Below, in pieces: positions 19,543 to 27,566 of a DNA stretch of 60,645 nt. The stretch comes from Planctomyces sp. SH-PL62. GTDB lineage: Bacteria > Planctomycetota > Planctomycetia > Planctomycetales > Planctomycetaceae. The position numbers and the translations under genes were made by a program. Position 1 is the stretch's first letter. Every line of letters starts with the position of its first letter. The stretch is from positions 1 through 60,645 of the forward strand of contig CAMDEA010000027.1 of the NCBI GenBank assembly GCA_945893045.1, given 5' to 3'. The notes under the pieces were generated by a model. That model ran no database searches, was not told the DNA's origin, and worked only from the letters and a program-made list of their open reading frames with translations.

Positions 19543-20570
19543 CGTTCGTTGTCCCTGCGAAAGTACTCGGCCAATTCGCGGTCGCGACTGCGGTCGATCA
19601 CGAAGAACAGCGGCTGACCTAAAGCTTGGACCAACAACATCGAAACGTATTCAATGACGACTCCGGTCATGCCGCTGGCCAAGCCGCCAAAGAACAGCAC
19701 GGCCAGGATGACTGAGGTCCAACCTTGCAACAGGATCGTTTCCGGCGAAATGAATTTGATGAGCAGGATCACGATCCCGGCCACAACACTGAGCAACGAA
19801 GTGCCGGCCCCCAGAGCGAGCGCGAATTTCGCGAACCGCATTTCCGAGGACACCAGCAGGCGTCGCGCATGCCGCAGCAAGCTCAGCAGGCGATAGCCAC
19901 TTTGACCGGACGCACGAAATCGTTCGTCGACCAGATGCAACGGAACCTCACGAACTTTGTTCGTAAACCAACACAACGCCACGTCAAAGTAGGTGTTGCG
20001 AGCGGAGACGGCCGCCGCCGCGCGAGCGATCTCACCGCGCACCATGCGGAAGCTCGAAAAGCTTCGCACATACGGATTGCGCGTCGCGATGACGGCGAAT
20101 CTCTTGAAGAGGGACGACGACAAGTCGCGAAAGGACGAGCCGTGCGGACCCGTCTGAGGGCGGGCGTAGACCACGTCCGCCGAGGCCAGCACCGCCTCGC
20201 GCAAGAGCGTCTCAAGTTGTTCGGGAGGGTGCTGCAAGTCCTCATCCAGCGTGGCCACCCAATCTCCGGACGAGTGTAGAATGCCGGCGATCGTGGCGGG
20301 ATGCTGTCCGAAATTCCGCGACAGCACGATCACGCGAAGCCACGGATATAGCTCGCGGAGTTCTGCGAGAACCTCGGAACTGGAATCCGCCGACCCATCA
20401 TCGACGAAGATCATTTCCGCCAAAGAGAGCGGCGATGCCTCCCGCTCCCAAACTTCTCGAACGGTCGCCAAACGAGCCGCGAGTGTCCGGAGATACGCGG
20501 CTCCCCGATAAACCGGGACGACGGTGGACAGCGTCAATTGCCGAAACGGCGCACCTTCGAGTGTCGCCAT
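19536..20570 (-). CDS. Family 2 glycosyltransferase, polyprenyl-phosphate glycosyltransferase type
   Basis: This protein of about 344 residues has GT2 hallmarks: STVVPVYRGAAYL, IFVDDGSADSS, RNFGQHPATIAGI and TLDEDLQHPPEQL (DxD-like). A C-terminal pair of membrane helices follows (SVVAGIVILLIKFI, then TSVILAVLFFGGLASGMTG). This is the architecture of DPM1/GtrB/ArnC proteins, which load a sugar on polyprenyl phosphate at the inner membrane. It could supply the lipid-linked donor for the TMTC-like and GT-C proteins around it. The start at 20570 (MATLEGAPF) is preferred over a GTG at 20690, but neither has a strong ribosome-binding site. It heads the minus-strand operon 20570 to 13824. Confidence 0.85.
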   Translation of the reverse strand: MATLEGAPFRQLTLSTVVPVYRGAAYLRTLAARLATVREVWEREASPLSLAEMIFVDDGSADSSSEVLAELRELYPWLRVIVLSRNFGQHPATIAGILHSSGDWVATLDEDLQHPPEQLETLLREAVLASADVVYARPQTGPHGSSFRDLSSSLFKRFAVIATRNPYVRSFSSFRMVRGEIARAAAAVSARNTYFDVALCWFTNKVREVPLHLVDERFRASGQSGYRLLSLLRHARRLLVSSEMRFAKFALALGAGTSLLSVVAGIVILLIKFISPETILLQGWTSVILAVLFFGGLASGMTGVVIEYVSMLLVQALGQPLFFVIDRSRDRELAEYFRRDNERC

Positions 20571-21015
20571 TGTCTGACACGACCGCAGGCTGTGCTCGGA
20601 AGCCTCCTGCGGAGGATCGAGCGCCGTGGTGCGATCGCAGAGCACCGCTCCACTCCGCGGTTCGTCATGGTCACAACCGCTGGTTTCCACAAGCAGGCCC
20701 CCCGAATGATCAAGGTCGCATCACGGCCTTCCGTTAAGCATCGTGGTCGCGGACCGAGCACGATGCTGGATTTGAAAAGGCACTTCCCGTGCCAGCCAGT
20801 TTCGCTTGGGGCACTCCATTTGCATCGCTGCGAAGCGAACGAAGCGCCGAGGTTCTTGTCTCTTGGGGGGGCCGAACTCCGCGCTAATGGGGATGAACAG
20901 CACTTATCAGTTTCGGCATGTCCGTGATCAATCCGGCAAACACACACACCACAAACTCGCCGCGTGACTTTGCCCCGGCGTGTTCTCGAACTTCTCAGTC
21001 CTGGAACTTCTCCCG
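20571..21015. promoter_or_regulatory. Intergenic region between divergent glycan operons
   Basis: These 445 bp separate the minus-strand operon starting at 20570 from the plus-strand gene at 21016, so they should hold two divergent promoters. No operator-like inverted repeat, riboswitch or clear promoter box could be identified. A short CACACACACC tract lies near 20940. Confidence 0.35.
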
Positions 21016-22698
21016 ATGTTCGTGAGTCGCACTCGTTCCGTGACGCTGCCATCGGTGACCCAACTCTTTTGTGTTTGGTTGCTGGTCATCTTTGTTCTGA
21101 AATGGCAATCGCTGTCGGAGCCGCCGGTGTGGGATGCGGTCTTCGGACTGTTTCCCGCCGCCGGTGAATTGGCGGACAACGGCTTCGACTTGTCGAGCTT
21201 ATTGAAGAAACCGAACTGCCGCGTGGGGGGACCGAACACTCATTCCGAGTCGATCGTCACCTGGATCACTGCGGGCGTGTTGTGGCTCGTCGGCAAAGGA
21301 CCGCGAGCGTTCGCAATTCTGCATTTGCTGCACTTCGCGGCGGCGGCCTGGACCTTGGCCGTGCTGCATCGGTTCACGATTCCGCTCTGGGGCCGGCTGA
21401 TGGCCGGCTTGTTTACCGGAACGCTGCTTCTCTGCCCGTTGTTTCGTGTTCAAGTCGGTGCGTTGTACTTCGAGATTCCGCTGGTGGCCTGCACGGTGGC
21501 GGCGGTCGTGGCTTTTTCCCAAGGCCAACTCGGTCGCTCGGTGTTCTGGTCGACTCTCGGTGTGCTCGTCAAACAGGCTGGCTTGGTGGTGGCGGGCGCG
21601 CTCGCGCTGGCCGCTCTGTGCCAGCCGGGATCGCTGACGCAACGCTTCAAGCGCGGCGTCTGTTTTGCCGCCAGCGGATTGGTCGCCGCATTTTGGCCGT
21701 TGGTGTCCACACCGGTACTGGCGGGTGTCACAGAACGATCTCCACCAGGCAGTTGGTGGCAATTCCTCACGGAAAGTCACTTCGGCTATCTCGCCGCCAT
21801 CCCCGACATCACGGCGGCATTTTGCCTGGTCGCACTCATCGGTCTGTTTCGGCTGCGCGAAGTGTGGCAGTCGTTGACGAGCGACGCGGCTTCTCACTCC
21901 GACACAGTCAGTGAACCGACAGCCGTCGCGCCCAGCGACGCACAGCCGGATCAACCGGTCACATCAAACACCAGCGCAACGGTTGCCACACCAACCCGCG
22001 CACTGGGCGTCGCGTTTCTGCTGGTGGTGATGTTCGCGTTGTTCTTCTACGTCATGCCGTATCTCGCGCGTCTGGTTGTCCTGGGGCTACCGCGTTACTT
22101 CGTGTTCATCCTGCCGTTCATTTTTCTGGCATTGACGCATTGGCTCACACTCCTGATTTCGCCGCGCCGGACAGCGATCGTCCTGGCTGGCGTCGCGATG
22201 CTGTTCGTCGCCAACCGAGACGGACGTTGGTATCCGCCAGACAAGCGGGATGAGATCTCGGTGTTGGAGCGGAGTGAGAACTATCGACTGGTCGTCGCGG
22301 CCCAGCGCGAGGCCGCTCAAACAGCGGCCAACTTGCCCGACGACGCGGTGATCTACTACGGATTTGAAGATCACTTCTTCCAGAAGTATTCCTGGCTCGG
22401 CTACGCCAATCGGACACATCCCGGCGGCCGGGCGCTGTTTCTTCCCGACGAGCGGCCGAAGTCCACCAAGATGGCCGACTTGCCGGAACATTTCTTTGTC
22501 ATCTACGCCAATCCCAATCTGTTCGGTTACGAGGCGCATTTGATCCTCCGCAGCGCCAGCAAGGATGCCACGCGGAAAGTTCGCTTGTTTCGACGGTGCC
22601 AACGAGGACCGTTTCGCATCGACATCTATGAAGTCTCGACGGTAGTTCCGCCGCCGCAGCCCGAAGTCGCCGAACTGAATCAACAGGCCACACCATGA
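21016..22698 (+). CDS. Polytopic membrane protein, GT-C glycosyltransferase-like
   Basis: This protein of about 560 residues has many hydrophobic helices (LFCVWLLVIFVLKW, then LLHFAAAAWTLAVL and FLLVVMFALFFYVMPYL). A periplasmic segment after the first helix (SEPPVWDAVFGLFPAAGEL) resembles the acidic first loop of ArnT/PMT-family enzymes. GVLVKQAGLVVAG is also typical of these proteins. A Ser/Thr/Pro-rich linker lies near residues 285-335, and a soluble C-terminal domain follows. The ATG at 21016 is preferred to a GTG at 20980. Its stop overlaps the next gene's start (ATGA), so the two are co-translated. Donor and acceptor are unknown. Confidence 0.75.
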   Translation: MFVSRTRSVTLPSVTQLFCVWLLVIFVLKWQSLSEPPVWDAVFGLFPAAGELADNGFDLSSLLKKPNCRVGGPNTHSESIVTWITAGVLWLVGKGPRAFAILHLLHFAAAAWTLAVLHRFTIPLWGRLMAGLFTGTLLLCPLFRVQVGALYFEIPLVACTVAAVVAFSQGQLGRSVFWSTLGVLVKQAGLVVAGALALAALCQPGSLTQRFKRGVCFAASGLVAAFWPLVSTPVLAGVTERSPPGSWWQFLTESHFGYLAAIPDITAAFCLVALIGLFRLREVWQSLTSDAASHSDTVSEPTAVAPSDAQPDQPVTSNTSATVATPTRALGVAFLLVVMFALFFYVMPYLARLVVLGLPRYFVFILPFIFLALTHWLTLLISPRRTAIVLAGVAMLFVANRDGRWYPPDKRDEISVLERSENYRLVVAAQREAAQTAANLPDDAVIYYGFEDHFFQKYSWLGYANRTHPGGRALFLPDERPKSTKMADLPEHFFVIYANPNLFGYEAHLILRSASKDATRKVRLFRRCQRGPFRIDIYEVSTVVPPPQPEVAELNQQATP

Positions 22699-24305
22699 CC
22701 GCCGTGATGACATTGCCGCCGGCACCGTGCGTGCCACCATCGTCTTCCTCCGTGCTGGCCGAGACCTCGCCGTCTTTGGTGCGGGCGACAGCCTTCTGGC
22801 ATGTCTCGCGCGTGACCGTCTTGTTCGTCGCGATCTTGGGGTTGCTGTTTCTGTTTTTGAATTTGCGACGTCTGCCACTCACCGATCTTTGGGTTCATCT
22901 GGCTCAGGGCCGGGCGATTGTCACGTCGAGAACTCTGCCCGCCACCGAACCGTTGGTGCCACTCGCCGCGGGAGTACCCACCGTGGATACCGCTTGGCTG
23001 ACAGAGGTGCTCGGCTATCGGGCGATCAAACAGTGGGGCTTCGTGTCGATGCAATTCGGAGGAGCCCTGGCCGTGACGTTGATGTGCGCCTTGATCCTGT
23101 ATCGGGCCTATCAGCGCTCTCACAGCCTGGATCTCTCGCTGGCCGCAATGGTGTTGTTTGTGTGGGGCTGCTGGTCTCCGTTGGGAAACATTCGATCGCA
23201 ACTGGTTGGCTTACTTTGTTTCGTCGTCTTGCTGACCATCGTGACCTCACGGCAGCGTCGCGCGTGGCAGTGGTGTGCCGTGCCGATGCTGTTTGCCTTG
23301 TGGGTCAATCTGGATGGATCGTTTCCAGCGGGTTTGGCGTTGCTCGCGTTGCTGGCTGTCGGCCGCATGTTCGACGTTTTCATCCGCTGCGGCCGAGTGT
23401 GCGCCGTTTGGCGGGACAGTCGAGTTCGACGCAGTGTTTTGATGACTGAACTGGCAATCGCGGCCACACTGCTCAATCCGTATGGGCTGCGGATCTACGG
23501 TGAAGTGCTCCGTTTTGCCAACCATCCGAATGGCGTGGGGCTGCTGGAGTGGGAGCCACTGAGCCTGCAAAAGATGGCCGGCCTCGTTGCGGCGCTCATC
23601 GCCGCGCAATTGATGATGCTTTACCGCTTCAGTCCCCGGCGAGTCAGTTCGGCCGAGGTGTTGTGGTTGTTCGGTTTTGGCGCGGCGGGGATGTGGTCGT
23701 CACGTTTGCTGGTCTGGTGGGTGCCCGTGGCGACGTATTGCTTCGTGCTGCATTGCAGCCCTGTCCTGCAGGCTTGGATGCTCGCGCATGGCAAGACGTC
23801 ACGGCCGTCTCCGCGCAGTGGCCGGTGGAGCGTCATTGCCTTCGGACTGATTTGTTGCTTCGCAGCCGCCACGCCCTTGGGTGCGCGAGTCGTCCTGGGA
23901 AAAAGCCACTCGCCAAAACTGGCCGGCATGGTGTCGGCGCAAACCCCTTGGGGCATCGTGCAGCACTTGCACAAGCTGACGAACGAGAACCGAATGCCAA
24001 CGGGTCAGGTCTTTCATCCGCACGAATGGGGTGACTTCTTGCTGTGGGCCGGGCCGCAACAGCTCCAGGTTTTTGGAACCTCACAGCCCTACTCGATTCC
24101 CACCGAGGTGTGGTCGGACTACCTCTCGATCATCAATGGCACGTTGGAATGGGAGAGCCAGCTCGACCGATACGGCGTCAATCTGGTCATCCTGGATGAT
24201 GAGCGGCACTACAAGCTGATCGAGCAATTCGCCAAGAGCGAACTCTGGCAACGAACCTATACCGATTCCGTCGGGGCCGTCTTCGTGCGACGTCAGCCGA
24301 TTTGA
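22695..24305 (+). CDS. Polytopic membrane protein of a glycan cluster
   Basis: This 536-residue protein is translationally coupled to the gene before it (4-bp ATGA overlap). It has a Pro/Ser-rich cytoplasmic N-terminus, then VTVLFVAILGLLFLFLNL and about ten more hydrophobic segments. The early loop DLWVHLAQGRAIVTSRTLP, with TVDTAWLTEVLGYR, and the C-terminal QVFHPHEWGDFLLW match a membrane protein type seen widely in planctomycetes and other bacteria. I recall it without an assigned activity. GT-C-like topology and context suggest transfer or polymerisation of sugars. The final 100 residues are soluble. Confidence 0.75.
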   Translation: MTAVMTLPPAPCVPPSSSSVLAETSPSLVRATAFWHVSRVTVLFVAILGLLFLFLNLRRLPLTDLWVHLAQGRAIVTSRTLPATEPLVPLAAGVPTVDTAWLTEVLGYRAIKQWGFVSMQFGGALAVTLMCALILYRAYQRSHSLDLSLAAMVLFVWGCWSPLGNIRSQLVGLLCFVVLLTIVTSRQRRAWQWCAVPMLFALWVNLDGSFPAGLALLALLAVGRMFDVFIRCGRVCAVWRDSRVRRSVLMTELAIAATLLNPYGLRIYGEVLRFANHPNGVGLLEWEPLSLQKMAGLVAALIAAQLMMLYRFSPRRVSSAEVLWLFGFGAAGMWSSRLLVWWVPVATYCFVLHCSPVLQAWMLAHGKTSRPSPRSGRWSVIAFGLICCFAAATPLGARVVLGKSHSPKLAGMVSAQTPWGIVQHLHKLTNENRMPTGQVFHPHEWGDFLLWAGPQQLQVFGTSQPYSIPTEVWSDYLSIINGTLEWESQLDRYGVNLVILDDERHYKLIEQFAKSELWQRTYTDSVGAVFVRRQPI

Positions 24306-24357
24306 GTTTCCCGCGCCGCATCCATCGAAGCACAGAGTTTTCGTCGAGGAGCCTGTG

Positions 24358-25344
24358 TCACCGGATGCTTTCCAGGACGTCCGAAGGCTGATCGTCGATC
24401 GGCGTCGCAAACTCCTCGGCGGAGCGCGAGGCACAAACGTTGCGAATCGTGTACTGCGGCTTGCGGTTGACGTTCAGATGCAGTCGGCCGAGGTACTCAC
24501 CGATCATCCCCAGCGACAACAGTTGCACGCCTCCCAGGACCAGGATCGACACGATCGTCGAGGCGTAACCGGTGACCGCGATATTCGACAGCAGGTATTG
24601 CAACAAGTAGTAGGCCCCCGTCAGCAAACCTGAAAACGCCACGACGAAGCCGATCAGCGAGACCGCTTGCAGCGGCAGCAGCGAGAAGTTGCTGAACAAA
24701 TTCAGAGCCAGCACGCACAACTTCGGGAAAGAATAATTCGACCGGCCGATTTGTCGCGGATGATGCTCGACGGTGACTTCGCCAATGCGTTGCGAGTTCC
24801 AGGCCAGCAGGCCATCCACGAACGTGTAGTTCAGGGAATACGAGAACGTGGCCTCCAGGACTTCACGGCGAATGATGCGGAAGCTGCTGATGGCCACGCG
24901 CGTCTTGAACATGGTGCGAAAGACGACATTGACGAGCCACGATCCAAGATTGCGCCAAGTGCGATGCTTGCGACGGTCGGCGGCTCCGTAAACCACATCG
25001 AGGTTCTGCGTGCGGATCGCATCCAGGAGTTTGGCGATCTCTTCGGGCGGGTTTTGCAGGTCGTCGTCCAGCGTCACCACGAACTGGCCTTGCGTGTGTC
25101 GAAAGCCGCACATCAGCGCGTTGTGCTGGCCGAAGTTTCGCATGAACTGCACGCAGACGATGCGATTCGGATGCTCGGCCTGAATCTCCCGGAGCAGGTC
25201 CCACGAACGATCTCGGCTGCCATCGTCGACGAAGATGACCTCGTGCGTGACGTGCAATTCTTCCAACGCCGCGAGCAGCCGCGCTGTGAGTGACCGCAAC
25301 GACTCCGCTGAATTGTAAACCGGAATAACGACGGAAAGTTCCAT
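24358..25344 (-). CDS. Family 2 glycosyltransferase, polyprenyl-phosphate glycosyltransferase (ArnC/GtrB-like)
   Basis: This 328-residue protein begins MELSVVIPVYNSAESL and contains VIFVDDGSRDRSW, RNFGQHNALMCGF and VTLDDDLQNPPEEI. The two C-terminal helices LIGFVVAFSGLLTGAYYL and ASTIVSILVLGGVQLLSL are followed by MIGEYLGRLH, the classical ending of ArnC/GtrB/DPM-type enzymes. It transfers a sugar from a nucleotide donor to polyprenyl phosphate on the cytoplasmic face. GGGAAGG lies 8 bp before the ATG at 25344. It follows the WecD-like gene by 4 bp, so the sugar made by the WecE-WecD pair is its likely substrate. Confidence 0.9.
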   Translation of the reverse strand: MELSVVIPVYNSAESLRSLTARLLAALEELHVTHEVIFVDDGSRDRSWDLLREIQAEHPNRIVCVQFMRNFGQHNALMCGFRHTQGQFVVTLDDDLQNPPEEIAKLLDAIRTQNLDVVYGAADRRKHRTWRNLGSWLVNVVFRTMFKTRVAISSFRIIRREVLEATFSYSLNYTFVDGLLAWNSQRIGEVTVEHHPRQIGRSNYSFPKLCVLALNLFSNFSLLPLQAVSLIGFVVAFSGLLTGAYYLLQYLLSNIAVTGYASTIVSILVLGGVQLLSLGMIGEYLGRLHLNVNRKPQYTIRNVCASRSAEEFATPIDDQPSDVLESIR

Positions 25345-25348
25345 GCTG

Positions 25349-26152
25349 TCACCTTCCCTCATCCGCGGCCTGAGGCCAGAAATGAAACCACTGCCGGACT
25401 TCCACGGCCTCGCAGTTCCAGCGTGAGTACAACCCACACGCCGCGCGGTTTTCCAATTGCGTGACGACGCTCACCTCGGTTGCACTTCGCTGTCGCAGCC
25501 AGTCGTGTGCGGCTGTCATCAAGAGCGTAGCCACTCCCTGGCCGCGACGGTCTTCGCGAACCGCCAGTAATCCGATTTGCCCGGCTCCCGCTGTTTCTGA
25601 GAGTGTGATGACTCCCGCGAAATCGTCTGGGGCGTTCGACGGAGTGGCCACGAGAACCACGTCGGCGAGTTCGCCCAGCGTGCTGCGATTCATCCAGACT
25701 TCATACAGCTCTCGAAACTGGCCGGCCGGAATTCGTGGATCAACATGAAACCGCGAGTGCCCGCCAGCCACGATCGACAGTTGCAGTAATTCCCTGGACG
25801 CCGGACCGCGAGGCAGTTCGCCAACGCGATAGTCCACACACCGACCTGGCGAGCGGGGCGGCGTCAGCGTTTGGCTCTGTCGCAAGTCATTGAGCGATGC
25901 GACGAATTTCACTCGGTGATTGACCGCGAGACCGTGGAACTCAGCCAGCAGGTCCGCGGGCAGAGTGCGTTCTCGGTAGGTTGCCCAATAAACCAAGCGC
26001 AGACCTTCCGCGCGGGCTGTCGTCAGCGCGCCCCACAAGTCCTCGTCGTTCATTTCCGGTACAGGAAGTTCGGCCACCGGAACTCCGAAATGCAACGAGT
26101 CCCACTCCAGGCGGCGTAGCGCGACGGTTGGCGAACTGGTGGCGGTGAACAT
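25349..26152 (-). CDS. GNAT acetyltransferase, WecD/RffC-like
   Basis: This 267-residue protein has an N-terminal region LRRLEWDSLHFGVPVAELP and a C-terminal GNAT domain. The acetyl-CoA binding signature is IGLLAVREDRRGQGVATLLM, followed by VTQLENRAACGLYSRWNCEA. The N-terminal DSxxFG-type motif and the position beside a WecE homologue match dTDP-4-amino-4,6-dideoxygalactose N-acetyltransferase (WecD) of the Fuc4NAc pathway. The start at 26152 has GAGGG upstream and lies 14 bp after the aminotransferase stop. The longer form to 26254 would overlap that gene. The 4-amino-sugar substrate is inferred from context. Confidence 0.8.
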   Translation of the reverse strand: MFTATSSPTVALRRLEWDSLHFGVPVAELPVPEMNDEDLWGALTTARAEGLRLVYWATYRERTLPADLLAEFHGLAVNHRVKFVASLNDLRQSQTLTPPRSPGRCVDYRVGELPRGPASRELLQLSIVAGGHSRFHVDPRIPAGQFRELYEVWMNRSTLGELADVVLVATPSNAPDDFAGVITLSETAGAGQIGLLAVREDRRGQGVATLLMTAAHDWLRQRSATEVSVVTQLENRAACGLYSRWNCEAVEVRQWFHFWPQAADEGR

Positions 26153-26166
26153 GCTCGGCCCTCGTG

Positions 26167-27351
26167 TCATCTCGCGAATGCCAATTCCACCGGCTCGGAT
26201 GCGGGAGTCGCCGCGCGCCGCAGAAACTGCGAGATGCTCTCCACGATCCGCCATTGCTGGGCCTCCGTCAGATCGTGGAACAATGGCAGTCGCAACAATC
26301 GCGAAGCGAGATCCTCGGCCACGGGCAAAGCCCCATCGCGATCGCGGAACTTCAGCCCCATCGGCGAAGCGTGCAGCGGGATGTAATGAAATACCGCCAA
26401 GATCCCCTGCGACTTCAGATGAGCCATTAAGGCGTCGCGCGTCGTGGTGTCCGGCAGCAGCAGGAAGAAGAGGTGGTAGTTGCTTTCGCAGTCTTCCGGA
26501 ATGCGAGGCAGACGCAACAGGCCCTCGGCTTCCAAGTGTTTCAAGTGCAGGCGATAGAAATGATAAATCTGGCGTCGCCGTTCGGTGATCTCATCCATCT
26601 GTTCCAATTGGCCGCAGAGAAAAGCACTAGTGATTTCGCTGGGGACATACGACGAACCGACTTCGACCCACGTGTATTTGTCGACAAGCCCGCGAAAGAA
26701 CTGGCGACGATTGGTCCCTTTGTCGCGAATGATCTCCGCCCGTTCGAGGAGAGTCGGATCGTTGATGCACAGCGCCCCCCCCTCGCCACAGCTAAAATTC
26801 TTCGTCTCGTGAAAGCTGTAGGTGCCCAGGTCACCCAGCGATCCCAGGGCCTGGCCGTTGTAGAAGGCATTCACCCCTTGAGCCGCATCCTCGATGACCT
26901 TCAGGCCGTACTGCCGAGCGATCGTGAGAATGCGATCCATTTCACAGCCGACGCCGGCGTAATGCACGACGATGATGGCCTTGGTTCTGGGCGTGATCGC
27001 TTCCTCGATCAGAGCGTCGTCGATGTTCAACGTGTCCGGCCGGCTGTCGACGAACACCGGGCGAGCCCCCAGACGCACAACCGCGTTGGCCGTCGAGACG
27101 AACGTGTAAGTCGGCAGAATCACTTCGTCACCCGGCCCGAGGTCGCACAACATCGCGGCCATTTCGAGAGCCGCCGTGCAGGACGGAGTGAGCAACACCT
27201 GCGGAATCCGAAATCGCTGCTCCAACAGGCGGCAGCAGCGCTGCGTGAAAGCGCCATCACCGGCCAGGTTGCCGAACGTGACCGCCTGCGCGATGTAGTA
27301 CAGCTCGCGCCCCGCGATGAACGGCTTATTAAATGGAATGTTCGCCGACAT
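26167..27351 (-). CDS. wecE: dTDP-4-amino-4,6-dideoxygalactose transaminase, WecE/RffA-like
   Basis: This 394-residue PLP enzyme of the DegT/DnrJ/EryC1 family converts a dTDP-4-keto-6-deoxy sugar to its 4-amino derivative using glutamate. It follows the WecE sequence closely: IPFNKPFIAGRELYYI, LLTPSCTAALEMAA, PTYTFVSTANAVV, HYAGVGCEMD and SFHETKNFSCGEGG with the PLP lysine at 184. DKGTNRRQFFRG and VFHYIPLHASP also match. The ATG at 27351 is chosen because it gives the family N-terminus and has AGG upstream. It heads a three-gene minus-strand operon with the WecD-like and GT2 genes. RmlA/RmlB for the precursor are not in the window. Confidence 0.92.
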   Translation of the reverse strand: MSANIPFNKPFIAGRELYYIAQAVTFGNLAGDGAFTQRCCRLLEQRFRIPQVLLTPSCTAALEMAAMLCDLGPGDEVILPTYTFVSTANAVVRLGARPVFVDSRPDTLNIDDALIEEAITPRTKAIIVVHYAGVGCEMDRILTIARQYGLKVIEDAAQGVNAFYNGQALGSLGDLGTYSFHETKNFSCGEGGALCINDPTLLERAEIIRDKGTNRRQFFRGLVDKYTWVEVGSSYVPSEITSAFLCGQLEQMDEITERRRQIYHFYRLHLKHLEAEGLLRLPRIPEDCESNYHLFFLLLPDTTTRDALMAHLKSQGILAVFHYIPLHASPMGLKFRDRDGALPVAEDLASRLLRLPLFHDLTEAQQWRIVESISQFLRRAATPASEPVELAFAR

Positions 27352-27566
27352 GCTGAACCTGATCGTGATCTTTGCGAGAGGCGGCCTGTGAGCGGCACGG
27401 CCAGAGAAAGCTGGCACCGGCCTGGATTGAGCGAGCGGATCGCGTCAACAGCGATTGACGTTCTTGCTCAGTTTCAACTCGCCTTCGATCAGTTTCAGGA
27501 ACACGCGGTTCACGATCTGGCCCCGGAATCGAATCCTGGACGATTCTGAAACACTCCCGACACGGG

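Noticed and set aside
26473..27549. A 358-codon open frame on the plus strand
   Set aside because: It is antisense to the WecE-like gene, which matches its family over its full length.
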